Position numbers and translations under genes: made by a program. The notes under the pieces were generated by a model. That model made no database searches. It was not told the DNA's origin and saw only the letters and a list, made by a program, of their open reading frames with translations. This document shows, one piece after another, positions 22,741-34,239 of a DNA stretch of 64,000 nt. Source of the DNA: Tenodera sinensis (Eukaryota > Arthropoda > Insecta > Mantodea > Mantidae); the NCBI GenBank assembly GCA_030765045.1, contig CM060969.1, forward strand, positions 53,822,716-53,886,715, read 5' to 3'. Positions within the stretch are counted from its first letter, which is position 1, and every line of letters begins with the position of its first letter.

Positions 22741-23380
22741 AGTCCTAACAAAAGTTTCACCTTTTATTTTCGTGAATGAGACATCAAATGACCAATGACG
22801 TTATACTTAATGTGCTCATTTGTCAAGTGAGGATGTATGCTTCTCAGAAGCGCACAGAGGTGCAGCATCTTTCCTGGGCGTTCTTTCTCCAACTGTAAAG
22901 CCCCTAACACTGCAGATTAAGGGAACTATTGGGGTAGTTTGGTTTGGTTCTGACTACCCAAGCCCAGTTCATATTTTAACGCCTTTCCAGAACGGGACAA
23001 GCCTATTTAGATTCTGTCCGAATGTTCGTCGCATAGCAACTAGGCAAGGGGCAAGGACTGCATGCGGACCCATCCTCTATAACTTAATGTACTTGTTTAT
23101 TGAGTGTTGGGAGTGGACGGAATGTTGATGTCCTGGCTACATATATACAAAAGCAACGCGTTACCCGGCACGAAAAGGACTTTTCAACAGGGAAACACAT
23201 TGTGACTTGCAGGGGCAACAGACACAAGGAATGACCTACATCCGGATTCTCCAGCAAAGTAATTTTCGTCCACTGAATCCATTTAAAACAGTGAGATACG
23301 GAAAGCTTTGCGCTGTTAAAAATGACGCAGAAGCTTTCAAAAGCATTGAGTGGTTCATGCTGTATTGCAGATAAAATTAA
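22741..23380. other. unassigned
   Basis: Nothing recognised. Open frames on both strands (22820-23128 plus, 23084-23473 minus) show no known motif. Confidence 0.4.
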
Positions 23381-23384
23381 GGAT

Positions 23385-23450
23385 TCCTTTTTGCTTTCTC
23401 TAGGTGAATTATTATATTCCACCAAAAAGTTCCATGTCGAGATTTTAGGG
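23385..23450 (-). repeat. BR 3' terminal fragment
   Basis: 'tttgctttctctaggtgaattattatattccaccaaaaagttccatgtcgagattt' is the BR 3' end on the minus strand. The foldback element begins immediately after it. Confidence 0.65.
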
Positions 23451-23922
23451 ATTCTACATGATGAGTGCAACAAATATGTCCACTATAATTATTGTCAATA
23501 AAGAACGGTATCGCCGAAAAAAAAATAATTTGTGTCAAATATTTGGAATATTTGAAACCATCCAGCTTCTTGACAAATTAATATAAATTAATTATTATTT
23601 CAGTAACTGTCGCCAATGCATTGTGTAAAAAATGCTGTAATATCTTTTTATTTAAACTTTAATGGACTTAGTCACAATTTAATGTTAACGTGAGTTTGCC
23701 AAATCTCTTTTTGCAGGTCATTTTAACATTACATTGTGACTAAATTCATTCGAAGTCAGGTACAAATTGCGTTACATCATTGAAATAATAAACTACTTAT
23801 ATCCATTCGTCAAAAAGGTAGATGCTTCCAAATATTTGTACACTATATTTTCTTTTTTGGCAAAACGGTTCTTTATTGACAATAAGTGTATTGGACATAT
23901 TGTAGCACACATCATGTAGAAT
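23451..23922. mobile_element. 472-bp foldback / long-TIR element
   Basis: ATTCTACATGATG at 23451-23463 pairs with CATCATGTAGAAT at 23910-23922. The arms continue inward over about 100 bp ('atatgtcca', 'tattgtcaataaagaac', 'caaatatttgg'). They can be followed more loosely to the centre, where 'ttagtcacaatttaatgttaa' (about 23668) pairs with 'ttaacattacattgtgactaa' (about 23726). So nearly the whole element is an imperfect hairpin with a loop near 23695-23717. It is non-coding. Confidence 0.75.
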
Positions 23923-24539
23923 ACCTGGTTAACGTTTGTCCAAAGGTACTTCCACCATATATGTTTAACTGTGAGCGAAAGGGAACGAGCTAATATTTAC
24001 GAGTGCCGCAATGAAAATATTATACACGTGTTACAAACAACGTTTTATGCAATTTTAGCATTAAAATATATAAAAATAATAGCTGAGTGGAAAATTATGA
24101 TGTATAAGAGATCAGAGGTGTATGACGTAATATGGTTGCTAGGCAGATGTTTCATTTGTTTCAGTACTGATAGAGGAAAATGGAAGTTAATGATAAACTA
24201 CTGAAAATATGGATTGTAGGTACTTAGTTTGTCATTTTGAAGGAAACAAAGAGTGCTGAGAGGTTATTAATTCCGGAAAAATCAAAAGAAGTTTAAATAT
24301 TTATTATTGTTGCTTTTGATTTTAAAACAAAAATGGGGATCCAGGATGTTTTACAGGCACATTGGAGAAAATTATGTTGTGGTGGTGATGACCTCATTAT
24401 TTTCTGCTTGTTGCGATAATTACGTTGTTCATTTTAAAGCACGCATTTTATTGTTTTTGATTTTGTGAACTTAACTTTTTCCACTTATCCTTTGTTATTA
24501 GTTAGCATTTTAAAATAGATATTATTTTTTTCAAATAGA
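23923..24539. other. unassigned AT-rich DNA
   Basis: Nothing recognised. Confidence 0.5.
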
Positions 24540-24655
24540 AATAAAGCTCATCCTTTCTCTCAGACTTTCAAAACCATCACATAACGGGCAGCTCTTAAGA
24601 GATTTGACACTCACCAAAGCCTACTGTATTCCCTTATTCCTGCTCTAAATCTATG
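24540..24655 (-). repeat. BR 5' fragment
   Basis: 'tttcaaaaccatcacataacgggcagctcttaagagatttgac...aaagcctactgtattccc' is minus-strand BR. It stops at the MITE border. Confidence 0.7.
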
Positions 24656-25315
24656 CAAGGTGGAAGGGGAGTCACTATATTAATTTAAACCAACGGTAGA
24701 TCTCGGTATTTGGAACACATTTTGTATTTTACGTTTTTGTCTCTGACCATTTCCTACGGAGATATTTTAGTTTTGTCAAAAACAAGCTGACAACATTGCA
24801 GATTGTATGGGTGTCACTTTTCTTAGCTCACTATATAAACAAACACCGTAACGGTGCAACTTGAGAACATAAGCCCACACCCTGTCTTGTCCTTCCGTGT
24901 TTACTGTACGAGTGTAGGCCAATCACAAGCATTAGCTTCCAAAACGTTACACGAAAGCGAAAGCGCCCGACCTGTTTACATCCACAAACCAGATCAATTC
25001 CCTGACCAACCTCAATGCAACGTTCTGGACTTACTTCACATCTGAAAGAGCTTCATGTCTTTTAATTAATTAGTTACTTCGAAACTTGTATGATGTCCCA
25101 TAATTACTACCGAAGCTAAGTGAGAAAAAAGTTGCTCGACGCATCCCAAAGTAACAAACTGTTATGTTCGTAATTGTTGTGGAATTACGCATATAATTTG
25201 GATAAAAAAACATTTATGTTTTCAAAATCGGCTGATCAAAGAACAAAATGACTTTCGACTTTTTTTGTTTGTACTTCTATGAACGTAATGAATGTAATGA
25301 CTTCCCTTCTACCTG
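24656..25315 (+). mobile_element. 660-bp MITE, copy 2
   Basis: Colinear with 17160-17820: 'gtcactatattaatttaaacca', 'agatctcggtatttggaacacattttgtat', 'gtctctgaccatttcctacggagatatt' and 'aatcggctgatcaa'. The right end TGACTTCCCTTCTACCTG (25298-25315) is followed by TA. The left end carries one extra A. Confidence 0.85.
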
Positions 25316-25960
25316 TAATTTTTGTAGTTTGTCCTGTATGCGCTCTTAAACCGCTTGACCGATCACATCGAAGTTCAACATTATATATATTTTTCCATGG
25401 ACGTTAGTATGAAAAACATTCACATGCTTTTCTCTACTCGCTTTACTTTTACTTATTAAATTCACATATCCTTCCCTACTCGCCCTTAAACATAGAATTC
25501 GTACAATTTTTCTACGACCAAAATAGAAACGCCAGATACTACATTCACACAGTTTTCTCTACCCACTTTTCGTTTAGAAACATCATCACATTTCTTTTTT
25601 TATTCCCCTCCAACAGAAAATTCATACAATTTTCTATGATTGAAATATAAATGCAACACATTATATTCACACGGGTTTCCCTGCTCTCTTTTCTTTATGA
25701 AACACAGCCACACTTCATTCTCTAGTCCCTCTTCAACAAAAAATTTATACAATAAGTATGAATTTGCAATGTAACACATTACATCCACAGTTATCTTTAC
25801 TCAGGGCTATTTTACAAACCCATCACTTTCTCCACTGCCTCTTTCACAAGAGTTCATAAAACTTTCTATATCATTGATATAGAAATGTAATGTCTTACAG
25901 TCACGCATCTTTCTCTACTTGCTTGTCTTCCTGTGGTATTCGGGGTTATTCTACATGCTT
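25316..25960 (+). repeat. diverged ~120-bp tandem array, array 2
   Basis: About five units; the 'attacattcacac' anchor recurs near 25415, 25544, 25660, 25785 and 25905. Each anchor is followed by 'ttttctctactc' and later by 'caacataaaattcatacaattttctatgattgaaata'. Identity between units is moderate. Confidence 0.65.
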
Positions 25961-26159
25961 TTGTATAATGCTTCCCCAGTGTTTTTATTTATTTGTTTTG
26001 TTCATTTTAGGTTTTTTATAGTATCCAAACTAGGCCTAAAAGTTATAAGGTCAAAATTGTCAAACTGCGGGTAACGCTATTTCAGTTTGTATGTAATAAA
26101 GCCATATCCCTAAATGTTTATAGAAGAATAAGAGATTTTAACAATTCTTTGTACAAGAA

Positions 26160-26418
26160 TGAGTAGAGGAGGTCAAAAATATACTATCGTGATTTCACAG
26201 GAAATATGTGTTATGAGGTCCCCGAATTCAAAGAGAAAGCACTTTTTAAAAGATCCGCGTATGTGTCAGTGAACAGCATAACTCAAAAATAAAATGTCGT
26301 ATATCAAGTTTGGTTTTGAAGTTCAGAATCTTCCAAGGAGGCACGAAAATACTTAACAAAATCTCCACATCTCAAACTAATTTTTACATTAAAAACATTA
26401 AACATGGAAAAACATTAT
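26160..26418 (-). repeat. BR repeat split by LTR insertion, left part
   Basis: 'gtagaggaggtc...tgtgttatgaggtccccgaattc', 'aaagcactttttaaaagatccgc', 'cagcataactcaaaaataaaatgtcg' and 'tttggttttgaagttcag' are BR on the minus strand. It continues at 27065. Confidence 0.8.
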
Positions 26419-27064
26419 AGTGACGCCGGCCGCGGTGGACAGCCTGGGAGCTAAGCTGCTTCACGTCACATACCAGGCCGGCGAGTTAACAAAGGTGCTC
26501 AAGATCAGGCTTCCTCACACCCCTCACGTGAGCAAACACATGACTAACAACAATGTGCGTGGCACATAACAAAGGATTACTGAAACATTCGATGAGTGCC
26601 CAGTAGCCGGCATGTTTCTAGAAGTTCGCGAGAGGTCCATGTTACACCAACCTCGCTATATCAGGAGACTAGCGAGTTAGGAGAGTTACTGTTACAGACA
26701 TGAGTTGGTCAGTGTGTCAGTGAGTGTGAGACAGCTGTGCGTATATATGGTACTATCCTCATGAATGATACGTCGCATCGAAGCGAAGTCTTAATGAGTG
26801 TTGAGTGATTGTATCGTCCGAGTTAGCGTGTTAGAGACAGAGAAAGTGAAGAAATGCAGTGGAAGAACTGAGTCATTGTTTCGAAAAGAAAACAGTTGTG
26901 ACTTCTAATATCACGAAAGGCTGTAGACTGTGTTAAAGTCAGTATAAGAGATTTTTATGCAAAAGTTTAAAAGGAAAATAGAGCGACAGAAACGTAACAG
27001 GTCTGGACTTTGTTGCTTTTCTTACACTGGTGTCAGGAGTGGGATTCCTCAATTTGCCGTTGTC
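26419..27064 (+). mobile_element. LTR-like unit, copy 2, inserted in BR
   Basis: About 646 bp. The left border follows 'acattat' and the right border precedes 'ttatatcaaa', giving a possible 4-bp target duplication TTAT. BR sequence on the two sides is continuous once the unit is removed. A TATA-like box lies at 26654. A tRNA-primer-binding-like TGGTGTCAGGAGTGGGAT (27028-27045) lies about 20 bp before the right border. Confidence 0.65.
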
Positions 27065-27200
27065 TTATATCAAATTTGATTTTTTCAAAAAAGGCTACTA
27101 ATTTTGATTAAAATGCATTTGATTTAAGATATTTACAAAATAAGCAAAATATATATCTTGAATTTTCTAGGGATAACCTGCGAAGGATTTGGAAAGAATT
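27065..27200 (-). repeat. BR repeat split by LTR insertion, right part
   Basis: Continues minus-strand BR: 'tttttcaaaaaaggctactaattttgattaaaatgcat', 'aagatatttacaaaataag' and 'tatcttgaattttctagggataa'. Confidence 0.8.
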
Positions 27201-27640
27201 TTGCTGAATGATGTATTACTGACAAACCGCAGTCACGGTTTTAATTTTTAATAGTTTGTAATGCTGTCTCTTTCCTACTTTAATCCATTTTACTTTGTAC
27301 TCCAGCACGAAGGAAGCCAGTAAACGGTATGGGAAGTTCTGTACAGAGCAACCGTGCGACGTAGAATTTCTGACATGGTACATTGCATTTTCAATGTAAA
27401 TCTGCTGTTATAAGAACTCAGTACAAGTTGGAGTGTTAACCTAGTTAACCTAGAGAAACAAATAGAAATTATTTTAGTATATATTTCCTGGTAGACACGT
27501 TCAGTGGGAATAGAAAAGTGTGGTAGATTTCAACGATAGCCAAATCTTTTAAGATCTTTCACTATGTCACGATTTTGAAATTCATTCTCATAGAATATCC
27601 ACCAGAGAAAAATATAAGGCTGGAGGATTGGAGAAAACTG
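27201..27640. other. unassigned
   Basis: Nothing recognised. Confidence 0.4.
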
Positions 27641-27970
27641 TATGGAAAAGGTGAGGCAATAACTAGGAATGTATCGGAAGTGGTTAACTCTGCAAAAACT
27701 GACAAACTCTATGCTTTGACAAGATCTACATATTTTGTGCAGTAACATTCTATCTCTTACGTTTGGCAGTTATGCAAAGGTCATTCAAAAAATGCAAAAC
27801 ACAAATTTGATTTCTTATAAAAATATGTTTAAAATATAATATCTTCTCATCAGAATTATTATAGTTACTATTTAGGTAATCGAAAATTCTAAAGAACTTT
27901 CCATGCAAGAGTAGTATGGGGTGGGTGAAGCTTCTGTAATAACACCACGAGTGTATTTCATAAGAGGATA
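27641..27970 (+). repeat. BR repeat, middle part
   Basis: 'ggaagtggttaact', 'tgctttgacaagatctacatattttgtgcagtaacattctatctcttacg', 'agttatgcaaaggtcattc' and 'ctttccatgcaagagtagtatggggtggg'. Confidence 0.75.
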
Positions 27971-28049
27971 ATTTTGCGCGAGACCCAAAAAAGTTATCCC
28001 ACATATTAAAACCTCAAGCGTATTTGTTTAATTCATAGATGGGGAGAGC

Positions 28050-28145
28050 TGGCACATTGTGACACTTCCCTTACATGTAGTTTCAACCGCCTCCGATGCC
28101 TCACAGCGATTAGCTACTAGGCCACGCCTCCCGCTATTGTCTGTC
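28050..28145 (-). mobile_element. possible tRNA-like SINE head
   Basis: Minus-strand 'GGCGTGGCCTAGTAGCTAATCGC' resembles a tRNA A-box region, but the B box is poor. Tentative. Confidence 0.3.
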
Positions 28146-28849
28146 TACCTCAGAGAACCGATCAGTCCTTCAAATTGTGTCAGCACGTGGAGGGGGTAGA
28201 TACTCGATTGCACTACTACTTCCCCATGTCTGGTTTAGAGAGTTCCGCGAAGTAACTAACAAGTATTTTATTTAATAATATTTAAAAGTTAACAACTTGG
28301 AACATACAATAACATTCGTACATTTTAATTAACATTTATTTTCACATTTCGCCCTATAACTAATCCAGTAGTCTGAGGGAACAACGACAACAATAATTTT
28401 AGCGTTTAATCCAGAGAAATGAGGAGTTAGACATATGATTAATTCAAATAAATGAATTTGGGTTAGTAGGCTATTCATTAAAGGTAGATTTGCTCTATTT
28501 AAAATTACAGTTGTTAAAGATACAATATTCAAAGCTAAACAAAAACGGCTGCCTAATGCCCTCATGATATTAGCAATCTGTTCAGTTGGTCTTTCCGCTC
28601 GTGAGCTCCTTCGTTGCAAAACATCTGAAACTGATTCCATACTCATGACCTGCTCTTTTCCGTATTCTTTGACTTCCCCTCTTCAGCTAAAAATCAATAT
28701 ACGCAACAGAATATTCACTAAAGGTTTTGTATATCACTTGTGAATGGCCCACTAATTGTTTTTATTGCACATAAAACATGATGTTCAGAAACGTAAGAAA
28801 ATGTTTAGGTTGATGAAACCGCAAGGAGAAGGTGATATAACCAAAGGGA
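28146..28849. other. unassigned; 105-residue minus-strand frame
   Basis: An open frame at 28646-28329 (-) begins MSMESVSDVLQRRSSRAER and has a hydrophobic middle. No family is recognised and codon content looks random, so I do not call it a gene. Confidence 0.3.
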
Positions 28850-29165
28850 AAATACCACCTCCAAGAGGAGATATTCCGGCACGAGTGGAATAATCTAAAT
28901 AATCTTTGTGTCACATTCTATAAAGAGGTTGAGCTCAGTATCAAACATGGCACTTATACATACACACACAAACACACGCGCGCAAACACACACACATACA
29001 CACACAAACGCGCGCGCGCGAACTTTTTTTTTTTTCTAAAATACTTTTTATTTGAGGCGGAGATTCAAGCAGTATCAAACGGTTTATTTCAGGTGATGAA
29101 ATTTTGGTACCTAATTTTTGGGCGGAATGCAGTACCTTCTCTGCCTGAATAAGTAAATGAAGTAA
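28850..29165 (+). repeat. BR repeat, 3' end
   Basis: CA/CG microsatellite (28953-29022), then 'aactttttttttttttctaaaatactttttatttg', 'caggtgatgaaattttggtacctaatttttgggcggaatgcagtacctt' and a decayed 3' end. Confidence 0.75.
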
Positions 29166-29305
29166 AATAAAACCTCAAATTAAATCCAAATTTGTGTACA
29201 CAGTGAAAGTGATAGCTCATGTTCTAAACGTTGGCTGCACCATAACAGAACCCTGCGTTATATTCCTCTGTGATCCACAACGATCTCTGGTGGTGATTCA
29301 CACAT

Positions 29306-29332
29306 TAAAAAAAAAAAAAAAAAAAAAAAAAA
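29306..29332 (+). repeat. poly-A tract
   Basis: About 26 A residues directly beside the LTR-like unit. Confidence 0.95.
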
Positions 29333-29335
29333 CAT

Positions 29336-30003
29336 TGTTATGCTAGCCGCGGGCAGGGGCGGCAACGGCAACACGGCAAAGGCTCGGGGTCGGACAGACT
29401 CACACCACAGGCGGTACGTACATCAAAGACACTCAAGGCCAAGTTGCTGCGCGCCATTGCCTGCGAACAGTCACAACAATCAGAGCAGCAATAGAAATGG
29501 TTTTCCAGATTATTCGAAAAGAGTCCGGCAACCAGTGTATTTGTAGAAGTTTGAGGAAGGTCCGATTTTATTGTAATGTTTAACGCCTGCTTTTACTACG
29601 GCACCGCAGACGGTGACACTGATGATACATGGAATGAAGATGGAGCACCGGAGGATTGAGATGGCGGGGGAAACCGGAGGAAACCCGCCCCAGCGCCGCT
29701 TCGTCCACCACGAATTCCACCTGTTGTTGCCTGGAATCGAACCCGAGCCGCTTTGGTGAGAAGCGAATGGTCTAACCACTCATCTGTTTCAGAGGCAGAA
29801 AAAGTGACGAAAGGAGTGAGTCAAGGTTACGAGAAGAAGACAGTTATGAGTTGCAGTATCACCAAAGACCGTAGACTGGGTTAACGTCAGCAAAAGAGAG
29901 CTGAGTTGTGTATTGGTTAGAACAAGATAAAAGGAGAAAAAGGTAACTGGACTGGGCTACGTTGGTGTCAGGAGTGGGACTTCTCAAATTGTCGTTTGTT
30001 ACC
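29336..30003 (+). mobile_element. LTR-like unit, copy 3, interrupted by SINE A
   Basis: Starts TGTTATGCTAGCCGCGG (compare TGTAACGCCGAGCTCGCGG in copy 1). It shares 'ttttccagattattcgaaa.gagtccggc', 'gagtcaaggttacgagaagaagacagt' and 'accgtagactgggttaacgtcag'. The PBS-like TGGTGTCAGGAGTGGGAC is at 29963-29980 and the unit closes at 'gtcgtttgttac'. A SINE replaces the TATA region. Confidence 0.65.
29573..29780 (-). mobile_element. SINE family A (minus copy) in LTR-like unit
   Basis: Minus-strand tRNA-like head with GGGTTCGATTCCAGG (about 29735-29750), then 'gtggtggacgaagcggcg', 'tcctccggtttcccccgccatctcaatc' and 'tgtatcatcagtgtcacc'; 3' end 'ggcgttaaacatta'. Orientation is opposite to that of the host unit. 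No clean target duplication was found. Confidence 0.85.
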
Positions 30004-31469
30004 ATACTAATCACATTACAATATACACTTGTATGATGCTATGGAAATAATGTTTGAGTGCAGAATTTCAGGACAGCGCAACCTTTTGCCAGCCAGAGTT
30101 GATGGGATGCGCCAGACTTTAAATATGCCGTTCTGTTCAATGGGTACCATCCATTCTCGCTATCAGATGGAGGTTACATCGCGCTAACTCATTGCAGCCC
30201 CCTCTCACTTTTACGTGGGAGATAATCCCATTCTGGTGCACTCCCATCCATTTGCTAAATTGACTTGCCTTGGGAGCGGGACCATGGTTCATTCGACACC
30301 TGTCCTAGTCCCCGGTGTCATTAACATTTATAATACATCCCCAGCCAGCTTTGGATACCGCGGATTATGTAAAGTGACCCCACTCTTTGGCTTAAGAGGA
30401 TGCTTGTGGTTTCTGACCCTCATCTGCTGCAATAAATAACAAGCTTCTGCCAGCAAGCTCAAGAACCTTTTCCCTTAACTATATTTTACATCATCGGTAC
30501 TGTACCATATCTCTTCCTGCATTTTAATTAAATCACTTCTGATAATTTGAATCTGTAGAACATTTAGAAAGAGCTTGACAATATAATATAATCAGTATTT
30601 AGGTGCTCTGGTCAGGGGGGGGGGGGGCATGACGATTAGGGTACATGTCAAGAGTTAAACCAAGCTTTCTGAAACTACAGTTCATCTACCTAGTGATTAT
30701 AGGAACATAAAATAAACGAAACAAATTTTGTGTTGTACTGACCTGACTTCATAAACTATTGCTACAAAAGCCTATTTTTCTACCTACCTCACGTTGAGCC
30801 AAGTAAACATTTGTAGAAATGGTTTCAGTATACCAGTTGGCCCAACTTATCCGTCTATGGAATAGGTTAAAAGAATTGCAGAATGCAGCAGGGCAATTCC
30901 TATGAGGGGGACGACAGTGACGTGAGCGAACTTCGTTCTGCTTATCAGCGAAGGCAAGCAGTTCCCATGTTGTACCAGGGGACAACCAAGCTATTCCCTG
31001 CAAAATAAAGGTCCTGTAAGTAATATGACAAATATTCTAAGATCTTCTCCGTTGTTTACACCGTTATTGCCTATTATTACGGACTACATACACTAGTTCA
31101 AGCCTGGGAGCTGCTTCTCTTCTCTGATCTTCCTTGAGAAGCAAAAAGATGTTCGTTCACGCCAATGCCCTCCGCTTCACAGGAATTGTGCCGCTGCGTT
31201 CTGCAATCATTTTAACCCACAAAGGGATGCATACTTATGCCAAAGACGGATGAATTGGGCTCACCTAGTACATTTCCTTGTAGACACAGTGGGAATGGTG
31301 TAATACAGCAAGACTTAAGTGACATTCAAGCACGTTGGCTGTGACATTCATTTTCTTTGCATAACCAGGTTAAAAGCAGAAGAAACAAACAAACAAACAA
31401 AAAAAATAAAAAAAAAATAAAAAAAAAACAGAAAGAAAGAAAGAAATAAGATTTTTCACTTCAGAAAAA
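30004..31469. other. unassigned
   Basis: Poly-G at 30616-30627; otherwise no element recognised. 30180-30440 is GC-richer and shows an open 74-residue frame without motifs. Confidence 0.4.
31386..31448 (+). repeat. A-rich low-complexity (AAAC/AAAG)n
   Basis: (AAAC)n, poly-A with T interruptions, then (GAAA)n, just left of a BR copy. Confidence 0.85.
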
Positions 31470-32010
31470 CATAAAAGCCGGAAATGGTTAACTCCAAAGT
31501 ATACACATCTGACATAAAATATGTGCTTTAATGAGATGTAAAATCTTGTGTTGTAAGATTTTGTCTATCTTTTATGATTCATCAGCAATACAAAAGTCAC
31601 TCAGAACGAAGAGAACTGCGCAGACTATTCCCAGAGAGGTCAATATGTACGTTTCATTTGTAATGAAATTATTTTAAACATAATCTTACATTAAACAAAA
31701 ACATTAAAGCCATTTTTCAGTTAGTCAAAATTCAAGAAACATTTTCCACGTAAAGGGCGTTTCATATGGAGGGATGTTTTTGAGCATCTTAGCGTCGCAT
31801 TCTTAGAAAATGGAAACTTTATACACCTAATTTGGCATTTATCCGACTTTTCTGTCGTTTAGTTATGCTGTTCACAAACACACACAAACATGCGTACGCA
31901 AATACACAAACACACGTACACATGCCTGGACTGTTTTCTAATATTTTGTATTTAGGGGACCTCAAAATGTTTCCTTGCAATGGAATATCGGTGTATACAT
32001 TTTAAGAGAA
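31470..32010 (+). repeat. BR repeat, 3' two-thirds
   Basis: 'ggaaatggttaactcc', 'tgctttaatgagatgtaaaatcttgtgttgtaagattttgtctatct', 'ttccacgtaaagggcg', 'tttagttatgctgttcacaaacacacac' and 'ctgttttctaatattttgtatttaggggacctcaaaatg'. Confidence 0.85.
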
Positions 32011-33480
32011 AATCTAAGTGTTGTTGCCCTATGTGAAGTGAGGAAGTATACAAGTTTCCAAAAAAATTATTGTTTACAACTCCCTCTCAGACATTTACGA
32101 AAAGTGTTGAGGTGCATACCAGCGAAGGTTAAAGTGCATAGACATTAATGACCAGGATTCGAATTAATGGATGATGGGGGGATTTCCCCCTCTTATTAAA
32201 TAGTTTATCCGGCTCATCGAACAAGAATTCCTTCCTTGCCAGGGAAGTACAAGTTATTTTTTCTTTTTACTGTATTTACTATTACAGCTCTTTGAAAACA
32301 CAAGAAGACGCGGAATATTTTCGATGTATATTGTACATGGTACGAGTGTGAGCTGTGAATAAGCAAAAGTATCATCTCGCAAGTAAGCTAAACAATAAAC
32401 AATTCTCAGGTTCATTGTTTGGATTGGCATTCTGAGTCACAGTTCCAATAATCCTGTACCACAAATGATGTTAGCTACTTGCAGTATTCAGTTCAGTTTC
32501 TTTCAACTCAGTGTTATATTGTTCGTCAGCATGGATAAATCTGTGTCAAGAAAGCCAAGAGTTACGGAACGTAATGACAGTTATGTATTCCAGTTCGAAT
32601 CTCAGGCTTCAGCTTCAAGTAATATTAATATTTCAGCTTCTCAGGTAAAACTGCCCCATTGGAAGTGTCATGACTATTTAGTGTGAGTAAGTGCATTACA
32701 CTCATCGGGGGATGTGTACACAGAACTATATAGCGTTTCACTCTTAGAAGACAGTATGGAGTTAAATGGGACATCTCTGTCTCTATCTAGCGCATACAAG
32801 TTGCCATTAGCCGCGTCCTTTTCTACCCTCGCTCTGTTGCCAGATTCCTAATAGCATGGTATAAATATTCATTTGTTATAAATTTCAGGTTTGAACACAT
32901 TATCCTATGCAGAATTTTTTTCTCTATCAGGTTATATCCTTTTCAGAGTCATTATACATTTCTATAGGTCCAAATTTCTTCAGAAAACGTTTTTTTCAAT
33001 AGAAGTCCGATATTTGCTGTTTCTACACTCATCACGCACTAACTAACAAACTAACTGCTAGAATGCATCTATATTTTTTTCTTAGGTAGAGTAAACTATG
33101 GTGCTACTACCTGCCTACTTTGAATTCTCTATGTTTACCCAGTTAAGTGTTACAATTTTTTAAATTAAATGTTTTCGGAAAATTTTATATATGTGCACTG
33201 CAAAAGTTACGCAGTGTGAAACTTTTTTGTTATTGAGTTTACATCAGGGAACCAGCGAGAACAAATGTTGAGGAAGGTTGGAGAAAGTTTTTAAAATAAA
33301 CCAAAAGGCAGTAACCTCTTTCTTTTATCCAGTAAGGCAAACAAAAGGTATTCATCTATTCAGCGTCAGGCCTGGCACAGAAGATAGTATAAGGAGCAGC
33401 ACTAACATTAGTTCGAAAGAAGCCGTGTGTGTAACTGTGAGCTGTTATTGCGTTATTTGTTTAATATTTTTGTAAATATT
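32011..33480. other. unassigned
   Basis: Nothing recognised. The 73-residue frame at 32465-32686 is Ser-rich at its C-terminus but has no known motif. Confidence 0.4.
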
Positions 33481-34190
33481 TGTAGTTATGGAGGGTGAAG
33501 CTAGGAAGGGACGATATATTGGTAAATAAAGAAGTAAGGAACACCAAATAATTATGAATGTGTTAGATTATTTTTTAAGTAAAATGCGTGTAAGTAAGGC
33601 GGTAAAAGAAACAGCTAAGGCTATCGGGTGTTCAGAAGCAGTAGTGTGTATGATTAAAAAGGAACTAATGAAAGGACCTCTAAGAACGCCATCGAAAAAG
33701 AAAGCAAAAAGCGCGGGACTACACAAAACGCTAGGTTAACGCAATATGATTGAATAGTGCAAGGTGGAGTGCGGCGAATTGCTCATTCTTTACCGTTTGC
33801 AAATATTCCACCCACGCTGAATATAATTTTGTCACAGTTCAACAGTGATGAGACCCTACCAAATTTCTCAAGGGCCACTCTGATTTGGGGTTCGAATATG
33901 AAAGAAAGGGTAACAAGTGCATATTAATAGAAAGAGACGATATCGATATCATCAGATGGCGACATAAATATCTAAAAGACGTAAAAGGTTTAGGGACCAG
34001 GGGAAATCAATTGTTTATACAGACGAGTCATTTGTAAATTTAGGTCATACAGTAACAAAGGCGTGGAGGGATACCAAAGTTAAAAGTGCCCGTCTCGTCA
34101 AGCAGCAATTGGACTAAGTACAGGACTCAGGCCACCTCGAGTCGCTCGCGGAGAAAGATTCGCAACTAGTACATGTTGCAACACTGCGCT
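33481..34190 (+). pseudogene. DDE transposase relic, Tc1/IS630-like, 5' half
   Basis: The N-terminal part (33554-33739) gives a helix-turn-helix-like 'KAVKETAKAIGCSEAVVCMI' followed by 'GPLRTPSKKKAKSAG', a linker typical of this transposase group. After frameshifts, 'LIERDDIDIIRWRHKYLKDV' (about 33928-33985) leads to 'RDQGKSIVYTDESFVNLGHT' (about 33998-34055), which holds the first catalytic Asp, and 'VTKAWRDTKVKSARLVKQ'. 'LSTGLRPPR' follows in another frame. The gene is cut near 34190, so the second and third acidic motifs are absent. It differs in sequence from the copies at 15490 and 50170 and is a separate family. Confidence 0.7.
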
Positions 34191-34239
34191 CCATTTAACG
34201 TGTACTGTCTTTTAAGGGTGAGACGCGCTTTAGATTGAA

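Noticed and set aside
27028..27045. Start of an LTR-retrotransposon internal region at the PBS-like motif
   Set aside because: BR sequence resumes about 20 bp later, so no internal region is present.
28329..28646. 105-codon minus-strand frame as a gene
   Set aside because: AT-rich, no motif, no supporting signals.
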